DNA of 52,421 nt from Spirochaetales bacterium (GCA_016342585.1 JAEINK010000034.1:1-52421); one strand, 5' to 3'. Positions 35,170-43,907 are shown, numbered from the stretch's first letter. Notes: generated by a model not told the origin, from the letters alone. Translations and numbers: made by a program.

Positions 35170-36243
35170 ATGTTTAAATTATTGAACATGAAATATAGCA
35201 AAATCGAACCGGGACAGGATGACCTTGATAGAAGAATCGACAGGCTTATCAGGAAGTTTATTCCTCAATTAACACTCGGAGAAATTTATAAAAATTTAAG
35301 AACGGGTTGGATCAGAATCAATGGAAAAAAAAAGAAGCCTGACTACCGACTTAAATCTGGTGACATCATTGAAATATCCGATTTTTTGCTCACTAACATA
35401 AGTTCCAGAGGAAATGGGTCGGGTCATATTCCTGCAAATAACGGCTCCCCTCACAATTCACCCCGAAAGCTCATGAAAACCTCACAAAGAAATAAATCCA
35501 GCTTAAAGATCCTTGCCGAAACAGACGATTTACTTGTCCTGAACAAACCGGCAGGTGTATTAGTCCATGGAGAAGAGAGTCTGGAAATCGAAGTTGGAAT
35601 ATATTTGAAGGGTCGAATCCCTGAATCACTATCATTTAAACCAGGCCCCCTTCACCGCCTGGATAGAAACACATCAGGGATTATTTCCTTTGGAAAATCA
35701 CTCCGGGGATCCCGGCTTTTCAGCAGTATGATGCAGTCCAGAGCACTGGAAAAATACTATTTATCAATTTTAAAGGGCAAGACAGAACCGTCAGGGATTT
35801 GGGAAGATGAACTTGTCAGAAATAATGGTATAACCCGAATATCTGGGAAAGGAAAGGGAAAATCCTCAAAAACTTCCTATCAAACACTCACCTCCAATAA
35901 AAGCGCAAGCCTCGTCCTTATGCAACTTCATACAGGCAGGACTCATCAGATAAGAGCCCAGGCGGCAGGTCACGGTCACCCACTTATGGGTGATAACAAA
36001 TATGGTGGCGGAACGGAAGACAGAATTAAGAACACCTACTATCTTCACGCATGGCTTATGATGCCTGTAAAAAATGGGCAATCACTTCCGCCCTTCCCCC
36101 TATCCTCACCCCTCCCGCCCCCATTCCAACAGAAAATAAGAGAGCTTTTTCCACAAATCAGCCTGAATAACCTTCTTGAGGAGATAGAAAAGAAGATCGT
36201 TTCGGGCTTGGAAGAGGTTGATGGAAAGTATACAATACCTTAA
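35170..36243 (+). CDS. RluA-family 23S rRNA-type pseudouridine synthase with S4 domain
   Basis: The 357-residue protein has an N-terminal S4 RNA-binding domain (about 15-75) and the RluA catalytic core with HRLDRNTSG (catalytic Asp165). It also has ALEKYYLSILKG and GRTHQIRAQAAGHGHPLMGD. A Ser/Asn/Gly-rich linker (about 78-112) joins the domains. It may act like RluC or RluD on 23S rRNA; the exact site cannot be read from sequence. The annotated ATG at 35170 lacks a ribosome site. A second ATG at 35188 sits where TTGTCA (35151) and TAAATT (35175) would start transcription, so MKYS may be the real, leaderless N terminus. It overlaps the next gene by TAATG. Confidence 0.9.
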   Translation: MFKLLNMKYSKIEPGQDDLDRRIDRLIRKFIPQLTLGEIYKNLRTGWIRINGKKKKPDYRLKSGDIIEISDFLLTNISSRGNGSGHIPANNGSPHNSPRKLMKTSQRNKSSLKILAETDDLLVLNKPAGVLVHGEESLEIEVGIYLKGRIPESLSFKPGPLHRLDRNTSGIISFGKSLRGSRLFSSMMQSRALEKYYLSILKGKTEPSGIWEDELVRNNGITRISGKGKGKSSKTSYQTLTSNKSASLVLMQLHTGRTHQIRAQAAGHGHPLMGDNKYGGGTEDRIKNTYYLHAWLMMPVKNGQSLPPFPLSSPLPPPFQQKIRELFPQISLNNLLEEIEKKIVSGLEEVDGKYTIP

Positions 36244-37100
36244 TGAAGCAGATATACAGGCACTTATACTGGGTTGTAAAAGGCGTTAAAGTATTCGCAC
36301 TGGTAGGCAGAAGCGGAACAGGAAAAAGTTTCCGAGCCAAACTTGTCGCCGAAAAATATGGTGTGGATCTAATTATAGACGATGGCCTACTCATTCAGGA
36401 TCAAAAGATCATCGCAGGAAGATCTGCCAAAAAAGAGACAGCATACCTGACAGCCATAAAAACAGCACTTTTTGACGATCCTATCCATAGAAGGGAAGTC
36501 AGAAACACTATTCGAAAAACCGACTTCAAGCGCATTCTTATTGTAGGAACTTCAGCCAAGATGACCGCGAAGATAACCCAGCGTCTGGATCTTCCCGAAA
36601 TCGCAACCTACATAAACATCGAAGATATCGCCTCCCGAGAGGACATTGAGATCGCGTCCCACTCCAGAAAGGAGGGAAAACATGTTATTCCCGTCCCTGC
36701 TGTTGAGGTGAGCAGAAAGCATGGTTCTATACTCTATGACACGATCAAGGTATTTCTGAAAAAAGGATTCTCCTTTAAACAAACAACGGAAGTCTTTGAA
36801 AAATCGGTAGTCAGGCCCGAATTCGGTGAGAAAGGTAAAATATCCATATCAGAGGTAGCCCTCACTCAAATGATAATCCATTGTGCTGATGAGTATGATG
36901 AATCACTGACAATCAATAAGGTCAGGGTTGGTGAGACACCCAAGGGATATTCAATACATATTTTTCTTAAAATACCCTTTGGAGTCCAGCTTTCCGGGAA
37001 TATGCACGATTTCCAGCAGTATGTAATCGAAAGCCTTGAAAGATATACCGGGATCATGATCGAAAAGGTTGATGTAGAAATAGATAATGTAAGTAAGTGA
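36243..37100 (+). CDS. P-loop NTPase fused to an Asp23/Gls24-like domain
   Basis: The 285-residue protein opens with a P-loop VGRSGTGKS (about 21-29), then IIDDGLLIQDQKIIAGRSA and RILIVGTSAKMT, a compact kinase-like NTPase (about 14-175). Residues about 195-281 resemble Asp23/Gls24 proteins: SEVALTQMIIHCADE, KVRVGETPKGYSIHIFL, FGVQLSGNMHDFQQYVIESL, YTGIMIEKVDVEIDNV. The family's usual VNVxVxDI-type ending is visible. Asp23 proteins form envelope-associated filaments in Staphylococcus, but this protein has no membrane segment. The start overlaps the rluA stop by one base. The function of the fusion is not known to me. Confidence 0.75.
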   Translation: MKQIYRHLYWVVKGVKVFALVGRSGTGKSFRAKLVAEKYGVDLIIDDGLLIQDQKIIAGRSAKKETAYLTAIKTALFDDPIHRREVRNTIRKTDFKRILIVGTSAKMTAKITQRLDLPEIATYINIEDIASREDIEIASHSRKEGKHVIPVPAVEVSRKHGSILYDTIKVFLKKGFSFKQTTEVFEKSVVRPEFGEKGKISISEVALTQMIIHCADEYDESLTINKVRVGETPKGYSIHIFLKIPFGVQLSGNMHDFQQYVIESLERYTGIMIEKVDVEIDNVSK

Positions 37101-37195
37101 TGTGAATGGATCTCCCCACAGGGACCTGCGGTGGTTTAAACCCGGGTCGAATAAGGGATTTAAGCCAAGTTTTTTAGCCGATAATAAAAAACGAT

Positions 37196-37224
37196 TTGAC
37201 ATATAACTCGTAACATTTTAAGAT
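37196..37224 (+). promoter_or_regulatory. Sigma-70-type promoter for the secreted TPR protein
   Basis: TTGACA at 37196-37201 (perfect), a 17-bp spacer and TAAGAT at 37219-37224 (4 of 6). AGGAG at 37231-37235 lies six bases before the ATG at 37242. It is preceded by a GGTTTAAACC palindrome at 37134-37143 of unknown role. Confidence 0.75.
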
Positions 37225-37241
37225 CACCCTAGGAGAATAAG

Positions 37242-38441
37242 ATGAAGAAAAATATCATTGTAGTTTTACTGCTATTAACCTGTGTTTTTGCATGGGCGCA
37301 GACCTCAAATGTTGATGAAAGTTCCTATTATAAAGTTTATTCCGATGTAAGTCTGAATCATGCAAGAGAAACAGCTCAAAAGCTGGATGCCTATTTTGAT
37401 TTTTACAGTTCCTATTTTCATTTTGATCCAACAAATCTTGAAGGCAAATTAACCTTAAGACTCTTTAATGACAAGGAAGATTTCGATTCATATCTTACCG
37501 GCATCATTTCAGAAACCAGAGACTCTTTTGTTTTCCTTCAGTACTCCAATGCCGAGAAAAATGAACTTGTAGGATTTATGGATACCGATAAAGATAAGTT
37601 CAACACTTATCTTGCCCATTACAGTATGATCCAGTACCTGAAATCATTTGTTAAGAATCCGCCCCTCTGGATGCAGATGGGTTTTGCGGTTTACTTCGAA
37701 AAATGTTACTACGATCCCTATGAAGATACAATTGTCTACATTGAAAACCTTGACTGGCTCAACACATTAAAAGGACTTTTAAACGAAATAGATCCTGAAG
37801 ATTACAGCCGTCAGGTCTATGTCATGACCGAGCTTCTTACCATGACTCCTGATTCATTCAGCAGAAACATGGAAGCATCCTATGCTGAAGCATGGGGTCT
37901 TGTTTATTTTCTTATGAATACATCTTCCAAAGAGTACAGCCGTATACTATGGGATTCAATTTCACTGCTTAACTATGAATCTTCCAGAAAAGAGAATGAA
38001 CTTCAGGTTATCAATGGAGCCTTCGGGTGGGCAACTAAAAATAGACTTATTGGAAGTTTCTCTAATTTCATTCTTGGAACCAAAACATTCCCCGCTCTGG
38101 TTCAGGATGGTATGTCACAGTATAATATGCAGGATTACACGGCATCAGAAACATCATTCATGAAAGCTGTTGAACTTAGAGACACGCATCCACTCCCCTA
38201 TTATTACCTTGGGCTTATCAACTATACAAATGGTAATTACTCCGCAGCGCAGAGCTACTATGATACATCCCTGGCCGTTGGCGGGGAAGAGTCTTTTACC
38301 TACTATGCTATGGGTGTTAATGCTTATGCGGCAGGACAGTTCAGTGATGCAAGAATCTACCTCCAGTACTCTTTCCAATCCGATCCTTCCGGATATGGTG
38401 AAAAAGCATTTGAACTCCTGACGAAGATAGAAGAGAATTAG
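37242..38441 (+). CDS. Secreted TPR protein with decayed peptidase-MA-like (gluzincin) region
   Basis: The 399-residue protein has a signal peptide (IIVVLLLLTCVFAWAQ). Residues about 28-155 follow the layout of peptidase-MA-like domains: KVYSDVSLNHARETAQKLDAYF, KLTLRLFNDKEDFDSYL, LAHYSMIQYL and PPLWMQMGFAVYFE. In active relatives the last two read HExxH and WxxEGxAxYxE. Here they are HYSMI (126-130) and M146 in place of Glu, so activity is unlikely. The C terminus has two or three TPR units (PYYYLGLINYTNGNYSAAQ; YYAMGVNAYAAGQFSDARI). It has its own promoter and terminator, a monocistronic unit. Confidence 0.78.
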   Translation: MKKNIIVVLLLLTCVFAWAQTSNVDESSYYKVYSDVSLNHARETAQKLDAYFDFYSSYFHFDPTNLEGKLTLRLFNDKEDFDSYLTGIISETRDSFVFLQYSNAEKNELVGFMDTDKDKFNTYLAHYSMIQYLKSFVKNPPLWMQMGFAVYFEKCYYDPYEDTIVYIENLDWLNTLKGLLNEIDPEDYSRQVYVMTELLTMTPDSFSRNMEASYAEAWGLVYFLMNTSSKEYSRILWDSISLLNYESSRKENELQVINGAFGWATKNRLIGSFSNFILGTKTFPALVQDGMSQYNMQDYTASETSFMKAVELRDTHPLPYYYLGLINYTNGNYSAAQSYYDTSLAVGGEESFTYYAMGVNAYAAGQFSDARIYLQYSFQSDPSGYGEKAFELLTKIEEN

Positions 38442-38460
38442 ATTTTAGTTCAAATACAGA

Positions 38461-38489
38461 AAAACCGACCTCGAAGGTCGGTTTTTTTT
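38461..38489. terminator. Rho-independent, probably bidirectional terminator
   Basis: An 11-bp perfect stem (38461-38471 with 38475-38485), loop CGA and a run of eight T on the plus strand. The complementary A-run at the other side allows use by the convergent pcnB gene as well. Confidence 0.93.
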
Positions 38490-38533
38490 GGTTTTATTGT
38501 TATAAAACCTTCGTTTTCAACAGCTTATTTTTA

Positions 38534-39661
38534 TCAGTTGGTTATAGCTGGTCCAGATTTTTTTGAAGTACCTGCTCTTGGTTTCCGGCTGTTGTATCTT
38601 CCTGCATATCGCTTCCGTGGGCGTTTTGGAGGTTTTAATCCCTTTGCTTTGAAAATGTTACGGACAGCCACTTCTACATCATGGTTCGGCGGTGTAAGGG
38701 GGGTTAGGATCCTTTTCATCTCCTTATACGTATCCATAAAGAGAGGCTGGTTAACTTCTAAATCTTTATCAAAATCGATGACCGGTTCAACAAGTACGGC
38801 AAGCATATTCGCCCTTGTAATCTGCCCACTCCCGATTTTATCATCCATTTCCTTTAAACTATTATAAAACCCCTCTTTCTTTTCACGATCATCTTTAATT
38901 GTCTGATAAATTACAGGAAGAAGATGATCAAAAATACCAAAATATTCAAGTTTATTAAAAATTCCGGCAGAATTACCGCACTGCAGTATTTTAAAAATTT
39001 CTTCTGTAAGCCTGGAAGAGGGACAGCCAGCGATATTGGGAGCAAATTTCTTTATACTCCGTTTCATCTTAAAAGGGATTGTGCAATCGGTATTGGCAGA
39101 GTATTTAATCGCCCTGATAAGCCGAACAGGATCTTCTATAAAAGTTGTTTCCAGCGGGATGAGAGAACGCATCTTTTTATTCTCGATATCCTTCACGCCA
39201 CCGATGTAATCTAAAACCCACTCCTCTTTCGGCGAGTAGTAAAGGGCATTCAGTGAAAAATCCCTTCGCGTTACATCATCTTCCAGGCTGCCATACACAT
39301 TATTCTCACCACCTGGTTCATTTGAACGGAAGGTAGAGACTTCTATAATTTTTTCACCATAAAATACATGAACAAGCCTGAAACGACGGCCAATAATCCG
39401 GGAATTTCTAAAAAGATTTTTAACCTTTCGAGGTAGCGCATCGGTGGCAATATCAAAATCTTTTGGAACCTTCCCGACAAGAAGATCCCGGACGGCCCCC
39501 CCCACAAGGTAGGCCTCGTGACCGGAACTGCGTAATCTTCTAATTATCTTCAAGGCTTCCCTGTCGATAAGACTCTGATCTATTTTATGTTCGTCAGCGG
39601 TGTAAATCTCCGCGATTTTTACTCTTTTACCTTTTGAATCGGTACCATATCTGATAAGCAA
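38534..39661 (-). CDS. pcnB: PcnB/CCA-adding class II nucleotidyltransferase
   Basis: The 375-residue class II poly(A) polymerase/tRNA nucleotidyltransferase has LVGGAVRDLL (54-59 core), DFDIATDA (catalytic DxD 68-70) and RRDFSLNALYY. RLIRAIKYSANTDC and a basic C-terminal tail also fit PcnB (KPPKRPRKRYAGRYNSRKPR). The extra N-terminal extension before the catalytic core and the basic tail favour poly(A) polymerase I over CCA enzyme, but motifs overlap. It starts at TTG with AAGGAAG about nine bases upstream, downstream of a well-matched promoter. Confidence 0.87.
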   Translation of the reverse strand: MLIRYGTDSKGKRVKIAEIYTADEHKIDQSLIDREALKIIRRLRSSGHEAYLVGGAVRDLLVGKVPKDFDIATDALPRKVKNLFRNSRIIGRRFRLVHVFYGEKIIEVSTFRSNEPGGENNVYGSLEDDVTRRDFSLNALYYSPKEEWVLDYIGGVKDIENKKMRSLIPLETTFIEDPVRLIRAIKYSANTDCTIPFKMKRSIKKFAPNIAGCPSSRLTEEIFKILQCGNSAGIFNKLEYFGIFDHLLPVIYQTIKDDREKKEGFYNSLKEMDDKIGSGQITRANMLAVLVEPVIDFDKDLEVNQPLFMDTYKEMKRILTPLTPPNHDVEVAVRNIFKAKGLKPPKRPRKRYAGRYNSRKPRAGTSKKSGPAITN

Positions 39662-39697
39662 TGAAAATTTCTTCCTTAAGGAACTTTATTTTATTTA

Positions 39698-39726
39698 TTT
39701 ATACTACGATAAAGTCATAATTTCAA
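39698..39726 (-). promoter_or_regulatory. Sigma-70-type promoter for pcnB
   Basis: On the minus strand TTGAAA (39726-39721), a 17-bp spacer and TATAAA (39703-39698). Predicted start near 39691, about 30 bases before the TTG start codon. Confidence 0.75.
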
Positions 39727-39739
39727 GGCACATAGGATA

Positions 39740-39768
39740 TTGTCTCAGAAGGTCTTAACTGTTAATAT
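39740..39768 (+). promoter_or_regulatory. Candidate promoter for hisS
   Basis: TTGTCT (39740-39745), a 17-bp spacer and TAATAT (39763-39768); each box matches 4 of 6. AGGAG lies seven bases before the hisS ATG. It lies just outside the divergent pcnB promoter. Confidence 0.4.
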
Positions 39769-39801
39769 GGCCATGAAATTTTTTACAGACAGGAGAAACA
39801 A

Positions 39802-41100
39802 ATGGCCTCCATAATAGAGCCTCGGGTATTAAAAGGATTCAGGGATTTTTTACCCCCAGCAGAAATAAAACGAAAAGAAATTCAGAGAATTCTTGAGGGC
39901 ACTTTTGAAAACTTTGGATTTGTCCCAATCGATACACCGGCCCTTGAATACAGGGATGTACTCCTGGGTAAGGGCGGTGGAGAAACCGACAAACAGGTTT
40001 ACGCCTTCCAGGACAATGGTGGACGAGATGTCTCCCTTCGATTTGATCTGACTGTCCCCTTCGCCCGCTTTCTGGCCGCCCATAGAAATGAACTCTATCT
40101 TCCTTTTAAAAGGTACCATATCGCTAAGGTCTGGCGTGGAGAAAATACACAGAAGGGACGCTATAGAGAGTTTACCCAATGTGATTTTGATATTGTCGGC
40201 CCCGACTCCGCTTCCGCTGATTTTGAAATTATTTTCATGATGTACACCTCCATGAAAGCCCTGGGTGTTGAAAATTTCATAATTCATATTTCCCACAGAG
40301 GTATATTCAACGCCTTTCTCGAGCATAACGACCTGAAGGGGGCTAATGTTGAGATATTGAGAGCCGTCGACAAGATAGCTAAAATTGGAGCCGATGAGGT
40401 AAAGAAAATCCTTGAACCTGTCACAGGGGGAGAGATGGCCGATAAAATCCTTGACTTCATTAAGGCCGAGACAAACTGGCAGGATACCCTGAAAAAGCTT
40501 ACAGAGCTTGTTGGTGGTGAAAATGAACATACCCTTCGCATGGAGAGCCTTTTCAAACTGGCAACTGAAACAGGAATATCCGAGGCATTATATTTCGACC
40601 CATCCATTACTCGTGGTCTTGATTATTATACGGGTGTTGTTTATGAAACATTCCTCAAAGATATCCCAAGAATCGGTTCGGTATGTTCCGGAGGGAGATA
40701 TAATAACCTGGCAGGGCTCTACACAAAGGAAGAACTTCCCGGCGTAGGCTCCTCAATTGGCCTTGACCGACTGATTGCCGCATTGGAGGAGTTGGACATG
40801 CTTTCCACTAAAGAGTCCCTTTCACGGGTCCTCATTCTCAATATGGATGATTCCTTGATGGGGTACTACTTTTCAATGGCCAGTAAATTGAGGGAGAAGA
40901 ATATATCAACAGAACTTTATCTGGAGAAGAAAAAATTAAAAAATCAATTTTCCTTTGCAGAAAAAAAGAATATTCCATTCGCCTTGATTTGCGGAGAAGA
41001 TGAATATAAAAACGGTACGGTAAACATAAAGAATCTCACCACAAGAGAAAGTTTTAATAATATTGGATTTGATGAGGCTATAAAACTAATTCAAGCTTAA
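39802..41100 (+). CDS. hisS: Histidyl-tRNA synthetase
   Basis: The 432-residue class II synthetase has motif 1 near KGFRDFLPP, motif 2 around KVWRGENTQKGRYREFTQCD, the histidine-A segment GLDYYTGVVYETF and motif 3 region GSSIGLDRLIAAL. A C-terminal anticodon-binding domain ends the protein. It charges tRNA-His. Length is typical. The start has CAGGAG seven bases upstream. It stands alone between divergent pcnB and convergent zinc-ribbon genes. Confidence 0.96.
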   Translation: MASIIEPRVLKGFRDFLPPAEIKRKEIQRILEGTFENFGFVPIDTPALEYRDVLLGKGGGETDKQVYAFQDNGGRDVSLRFDLTVPFARFLAAHRNELYLPFKRYHIAKVWRGENTQKGRYREFTQCDFDIVGPDSASADFEIIFMMYTSMKALGVENFIIHISHRGIFNAFLEHNDLKGANVEILRAVDKIAKIGADEVKKILEPVTGGEMADKILDFIKAETNWQDTLKKLTELVGGENEHTLRMESLFKLATETGISEALYFDPSITRGLDYYTGVVYETFLKDIPRIGSVCSGGRYNNLAGLYTKEELPGVGSSIGLDRLIAALEELDMLSTKESLSRVLILNMDDSLMGYYFSMASKLREKNISTELYLEKKKLKNQFSFAEKKNIPFALICGEDEYKNGTVNIKNLTTRESFNNIGFDEAIKLIQA

Positions 41101-41122
41101 TTGCAAAAAAATATAACCAAGT

Positions 41123-41144
41123 CAGCTGATAATATTATCAGCTG
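41123..41144. repeat. Perfect 22-bp palindrome between hisS and the zinc-ribbon gene
   Basis: Two 11-bp arms (CAGCTGATAAT and its complement) meet with no loop and overlap the stop codon of the minus-strand gene. It may act as a weak bidirectional terminator or a protein-binding site. No T-run follows on either side. Confidence 0.6.
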
Positions 41145-41455
41145 GCCGAGGATTTTACAGGGGTCTTCTTTTCAGCGGTAACACTGGAAGTGGATGCTGG
41201 TTCTTTTGTTTCTGATGCTTTTGCAGGATTCAATTCTGAAGATGTTTTTCCTGTCGAACCACTGGAATTTGAAGCGGTTTTGTTATCTGTGACATAAAAA
41301 CCGCTTCCTTTAAAAATTATCCCGAGACCGCCTCCAATCATCTTTTTTGAAACATTGCCACAAAGGGGGCATTTGATCTCCGGGTCTTCAGTCATCCCGT
41401 GAAATTCCTCAAAAACATTTTCGCATTTTTCACATCTGTAATCATAAGTAGGCAT
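41138..41455 (-). CDS. FmdB-type zinc-ribbon protein
   Basis: The 105-residue protein begins MPTYDYRCEKCENVFEEF and has CPLCGNVSKKM and GGGLGIIFKGSGFYVTDN. This is the standard FmdB/CxxC_CxxC_SSSS family module. The remaining 45 residues are low complexity, rich in Ser, Thr, Ala and Lys. Function is not established; members are widespread and often called putative regulators. It is convergent with hisS, and its stop lies inside the palindrome. Confidence 0.88.
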   Translation of the reverse strand: MPTYDYRCEKCENVFEEFHGMTEDPEIKCPLCGNVSKKMIGGGLGIIFKGSGFYVTDNKTASNSSGSTGKTSSELNPAKASETKEPASTSSVTAEKKTPVKSSAS

Positions 41456-41649
41456 TTAAGGATTCCCTCACAACTGGATAAAATTTAATTATAATATAAC
41501 GATTTCCAGAGTCACTGGCAATAGTTTATAAAATCCTCTATCAAAAATATTGAATATCACAAAAAAACTTGTGGATTTATCTTTTCACACCGGCTAAAAT
41601 ATCTCTGAAACAAAATGATTGGATTTTAAACTGTTAAGGTTAACATTTT

Positions 41650-42159
41650 ATGGAAGCAAGCAGAGAATCACTCACCTATCATATGGATGCCAAGATCATT
41701 AATCCATTCCTGAATGGAACGATAGAATTGTTCAGAGAAATGCTTTTTTTATCCCCGACTCCCGGTGCTCCCTTCCTTCTAGACAATGATATTTCCCATA
41801 GATGGGAGATATCCGGTTTAATCGGGCTTGTCGGTGATAGCGATGGTATTGTCGTCCTAAGGGTAACAAATTTACTGGCAGAGAAACTTCTTTTTAAATC
41901 TAATCTTATTGTGGATGATGAAACCGAAAAAAAACAAATTATAAATGAAATGATAAGTGAATTAGTAAATATCATCTCGGCCAAGGCTCTTTATCACTTG
42001 AAGGATTTTAATATACGACTGACTCCTCCCTTCACAATCCAGGGTAAAAACCATACTATCAGCTGGCCAAGTAATTCTCCGATTATTGCTGTACCTTTTC
42101 ATACAAAATATGGTCCTTTCGAGGTTGAGATAAGTATAGCAAGCAGGAGAATAGGATGA
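41650..42159 (+). CDS. CheX-like phosphatase-fold protein, first copy (divergent active site)
   Basis: The 169-residue protein has a CheX/CheC-like fold order: an N-terminal helix (INPFLNGTIELFREML), RWEISGLIGLVGDSDGIVVLRV, the motif helix ISELVNIISAKAL (ExxN at 104-107), then ISWPSNSPIIAVPF. CheX removes phosphate from CheY. The Glu and Asn of the ExxN motif remain, but the following GN of typical CheX is replaced by SAKAL. Only a weak AAGG precedes the ATG. It overlaps the second copy by ATGA, so the two are made together and may form a heterodimer (inference). Confidence 0.8.
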   Translation: MEASRESLTYHMDAKIINPFLNGTIELFREMLFLSPTPGAPFLLDNDISHRWEISGLIGLVGDSDGIVVLRVTNLLAEKLLFKSNLIVDDETEKKQIINEMISELVNIISAKALYHLKDFNIRLTPPFTIQGKNHTISWPSNSPIIAVPFHTKYGPFEVEISIASRRIG

Positions 42160-42617
42160 ATACGACACTTAATGGATATATTATTGAAAGAACAATTCAA
42201 CTTTTTAAAAATCTCTTCCAAATGGATATTCAAGCTGAAACCCCTTCCCTGATTTCTCCGGAATCCGCCGGTTCGTGGGAAATATCGGGTATAATCAGTG
42301 TTACAGGAACCTTAAACGGACTTGTATCCATGCGGTATAAGAAAGAACTGGCAGATATAATGCTTAAAAACGCTCTGATATATAATATGGATTCTGAGTT
42401 TCAATATAACATTCTGGCAGATATGATAGGTGAAGTAACAAATATCATTGCCGGAAATGTACTCACTGATGATGGTATTGAAGAGCTCCTCCTATCCATC
42501 CCCATCACGATTCATGGGGAAGATCATGAAATATCCTGGCCCAGAGATACCCGCATTACAGCGATTCCATTCAGATCAGGGGAACACTCATTTGTTATTC
42601 AGACAGGCTTAAAATAA
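42156..42617 (+). CDS. CheX-like CheY-P phosphatase, second copy (canonical motif)
   Basis: A 153-residue paralogue of the preceding gene with WEISGIISVTGTLNGLVSMRY and the canonical motif helix MIGEVTNIIAGNVL (ExxN at 93-96 followed by IIAGN). GEDHEISWPRDTRITAIPF follows. In Borrelia and Thermotoga CheX dimers dephosphorylate CheY. The match here is close enough that phosphatase activity is likely. It overlaps the first copy by four bases. Downstream lies an AT-rich gap before a LuxR-type regulator. Confidence 0.85.
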   Translation: MNTTLNGYIIERTIQLFKNLFQMDIQAETPSLISPESAGSWEISGIISVTGTLNGLVSMRYKKELADIMLKNALIYNMDSEFQYNILADMIGEVTNIIAGNVLTDDGIEELLLSIPITIHGEDHEISWPRDTRITAIPFRSGEHSFVIQTGLK

Positions 42618-42643
42618 AAGCTACTTTTTTAAATCAATTTTAA

Positions 42644-42656
42644 TTTTTTTTTTTTT
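42644..42656 (+). repeat. T13 homopolymer upstream of the LuxR-type gene
   Basis: Thirteen consecutive T lie about 103 bases before the LuxR-type start, in a very AT-rich gap. The tract could be prone to length change, but no hairpin precedes it, so it is not a normal terminator. Confidence 0.6.
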
Positions 42657-42759
42657 AAGTTGCTTTCATTATCCATTATTTATTTCAAATATAAATACTA
42701 CTAAAGTTGTATTTTCACTTTATATTTTTTTCTCTTTTTATTATCATATTCGAAGGATT

Positions 42760-43860
42760 ATGAAATTATACCTAACTACTGAAGAGCAGAAAATTATTAC
42801 AAACCTTTACTCAAGCTCTTCTGAATTATCTGAACCTGATGCATTTATTCAGAGATTTTTATTGAATTCAAGCAAACTGATAAACAGTGAATTTTACGCT
42901 GTAATGCTCCTTCCCAGCAGGTTCACCGACAAACCAGTAGCTTTTGACAATAATCCTCCCGATTTTATGAACCTGTATTTGGATAAACTTATGGAAAATG
43001 ATCCGATTTTGAAAAAACTTTTCGATGATAGATCGACTATCCATACATTATATTCCATCGATTATGATACCCCTGAAATCTCTGACTTCCTATCGTTAGG
43101 CAATGAGGTTCGCCCCACAGGAGATTATGTTTATTTACCTATAAATTTCAGGGGAGAATTGATCGGGTTCCAGGGGTATACCAAACCACCGAAGCAACCC
43201 TTTCAAAGTAAGGATATGCAAATTTTAAAGATTATCTCTCCTATATTGAATCAGGGATTGTTGATATCCATTTTAAGCGAAAAGTTAGAAATGAAATCAA
43301 AATCTTTGAACAGGAATAATGACGAAGATTTCTGCTTCTTCTATATCTGGCATAATGATGATATTGAATTCCCACGTAATAATTCGAACGATCTGATTTT
43401 AGAATCTTTAAACCTGAAAAAAGCAGATAGAGATTCTATTATGAATCATCAAATCATTAAAAATATTTTCACCCAGTTGTCTGAACAAACCTATACTACT
43501 CTTACATATACCATAAAGGGAGAGAACGACTCGTATATTCTAAGAATGGTTAAGAAAAATCAAACCGAAATGATTATTTCGGGCATTAAAGCAATTGTAA
43601 CGATCGAAAGAGAAAAATCTGTATATCAATATGATCTTTTCAAGACAAGTTTTGATCTTACAAACAGAGAAATAGAAATTATCAAGCTGATAAGCAAAGG
43701 GTATTCGAATACCCGGATCAGCAAAGAACTTTTTATATCTGAAAAAACCGTAAAAAAACATATTTCAAATATTTTTGAAAAAACTGCAACCAAAAGCAGA
43801 TCACAGCTTATTTTTCTATTATCACAATCGACACGAAAACTAAAACAGACCTCACAATAA
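42760..43860 (+). CDS. LuxR-family transcription regulator with N-terminal sensor-like domain
   Basis: The 366-residue protein has a C-terminal GerE/LuxR helix-turn-helix at about 300-355 (LTNREIEIIKLISKGYSN, ISEKTVKKHISNIFEK). The N-terminal 175 residues look GAF- or autoinducer-domain-like (EFYAVMLLP, DYVYLPINFRGELIGFQGY, ILKIISPILNQGLL). The middle region (about 185-290) is unassigned and resembles a PAS-like fold. No receiver domain is present, so it is not a classical two-component regulator. GAAGGA lies just ahead of the ATG. It could regulate the neighbouring cheX pair (inference). Confidence 0.85.
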   Translation: MKLYLTTEEQKIITNLYSSSSELSEPDAFIQRFLLNSSKLINSEFYAVMLLPSRFTDKPVAFDNNPPDFMNLYLDKLMENDPILKKLFDDRSTIHTLYSIDYDTPEISDFLSLGNEVRPTGDYVYLPINFRGELIGFQGYTKPPKQPFQSKDMQILKIISPILNQGLLISILSEKLEMKSKSLNRNNDEDFCFFYIWHNDDIEFPRNNSNDLILESLNLKKADRDSIMNHQIIKNIFTQLSEQTYTTLTYTIKGENDSYILRMVKKNQTEMIISGIKAIVTIEREKSVYQYDLFKTSFDLTNREIEIIKLISKGYSNTRISKELFISEKTVKKHISNIFEKTATKSRSQLIFLLSQSTRKLKQTSQ

Positions 43861-43907
43861 CCAAAATAACCAGTTAGAGAGAGGTAAAATGATTTAGAAG
43901 AAATATG

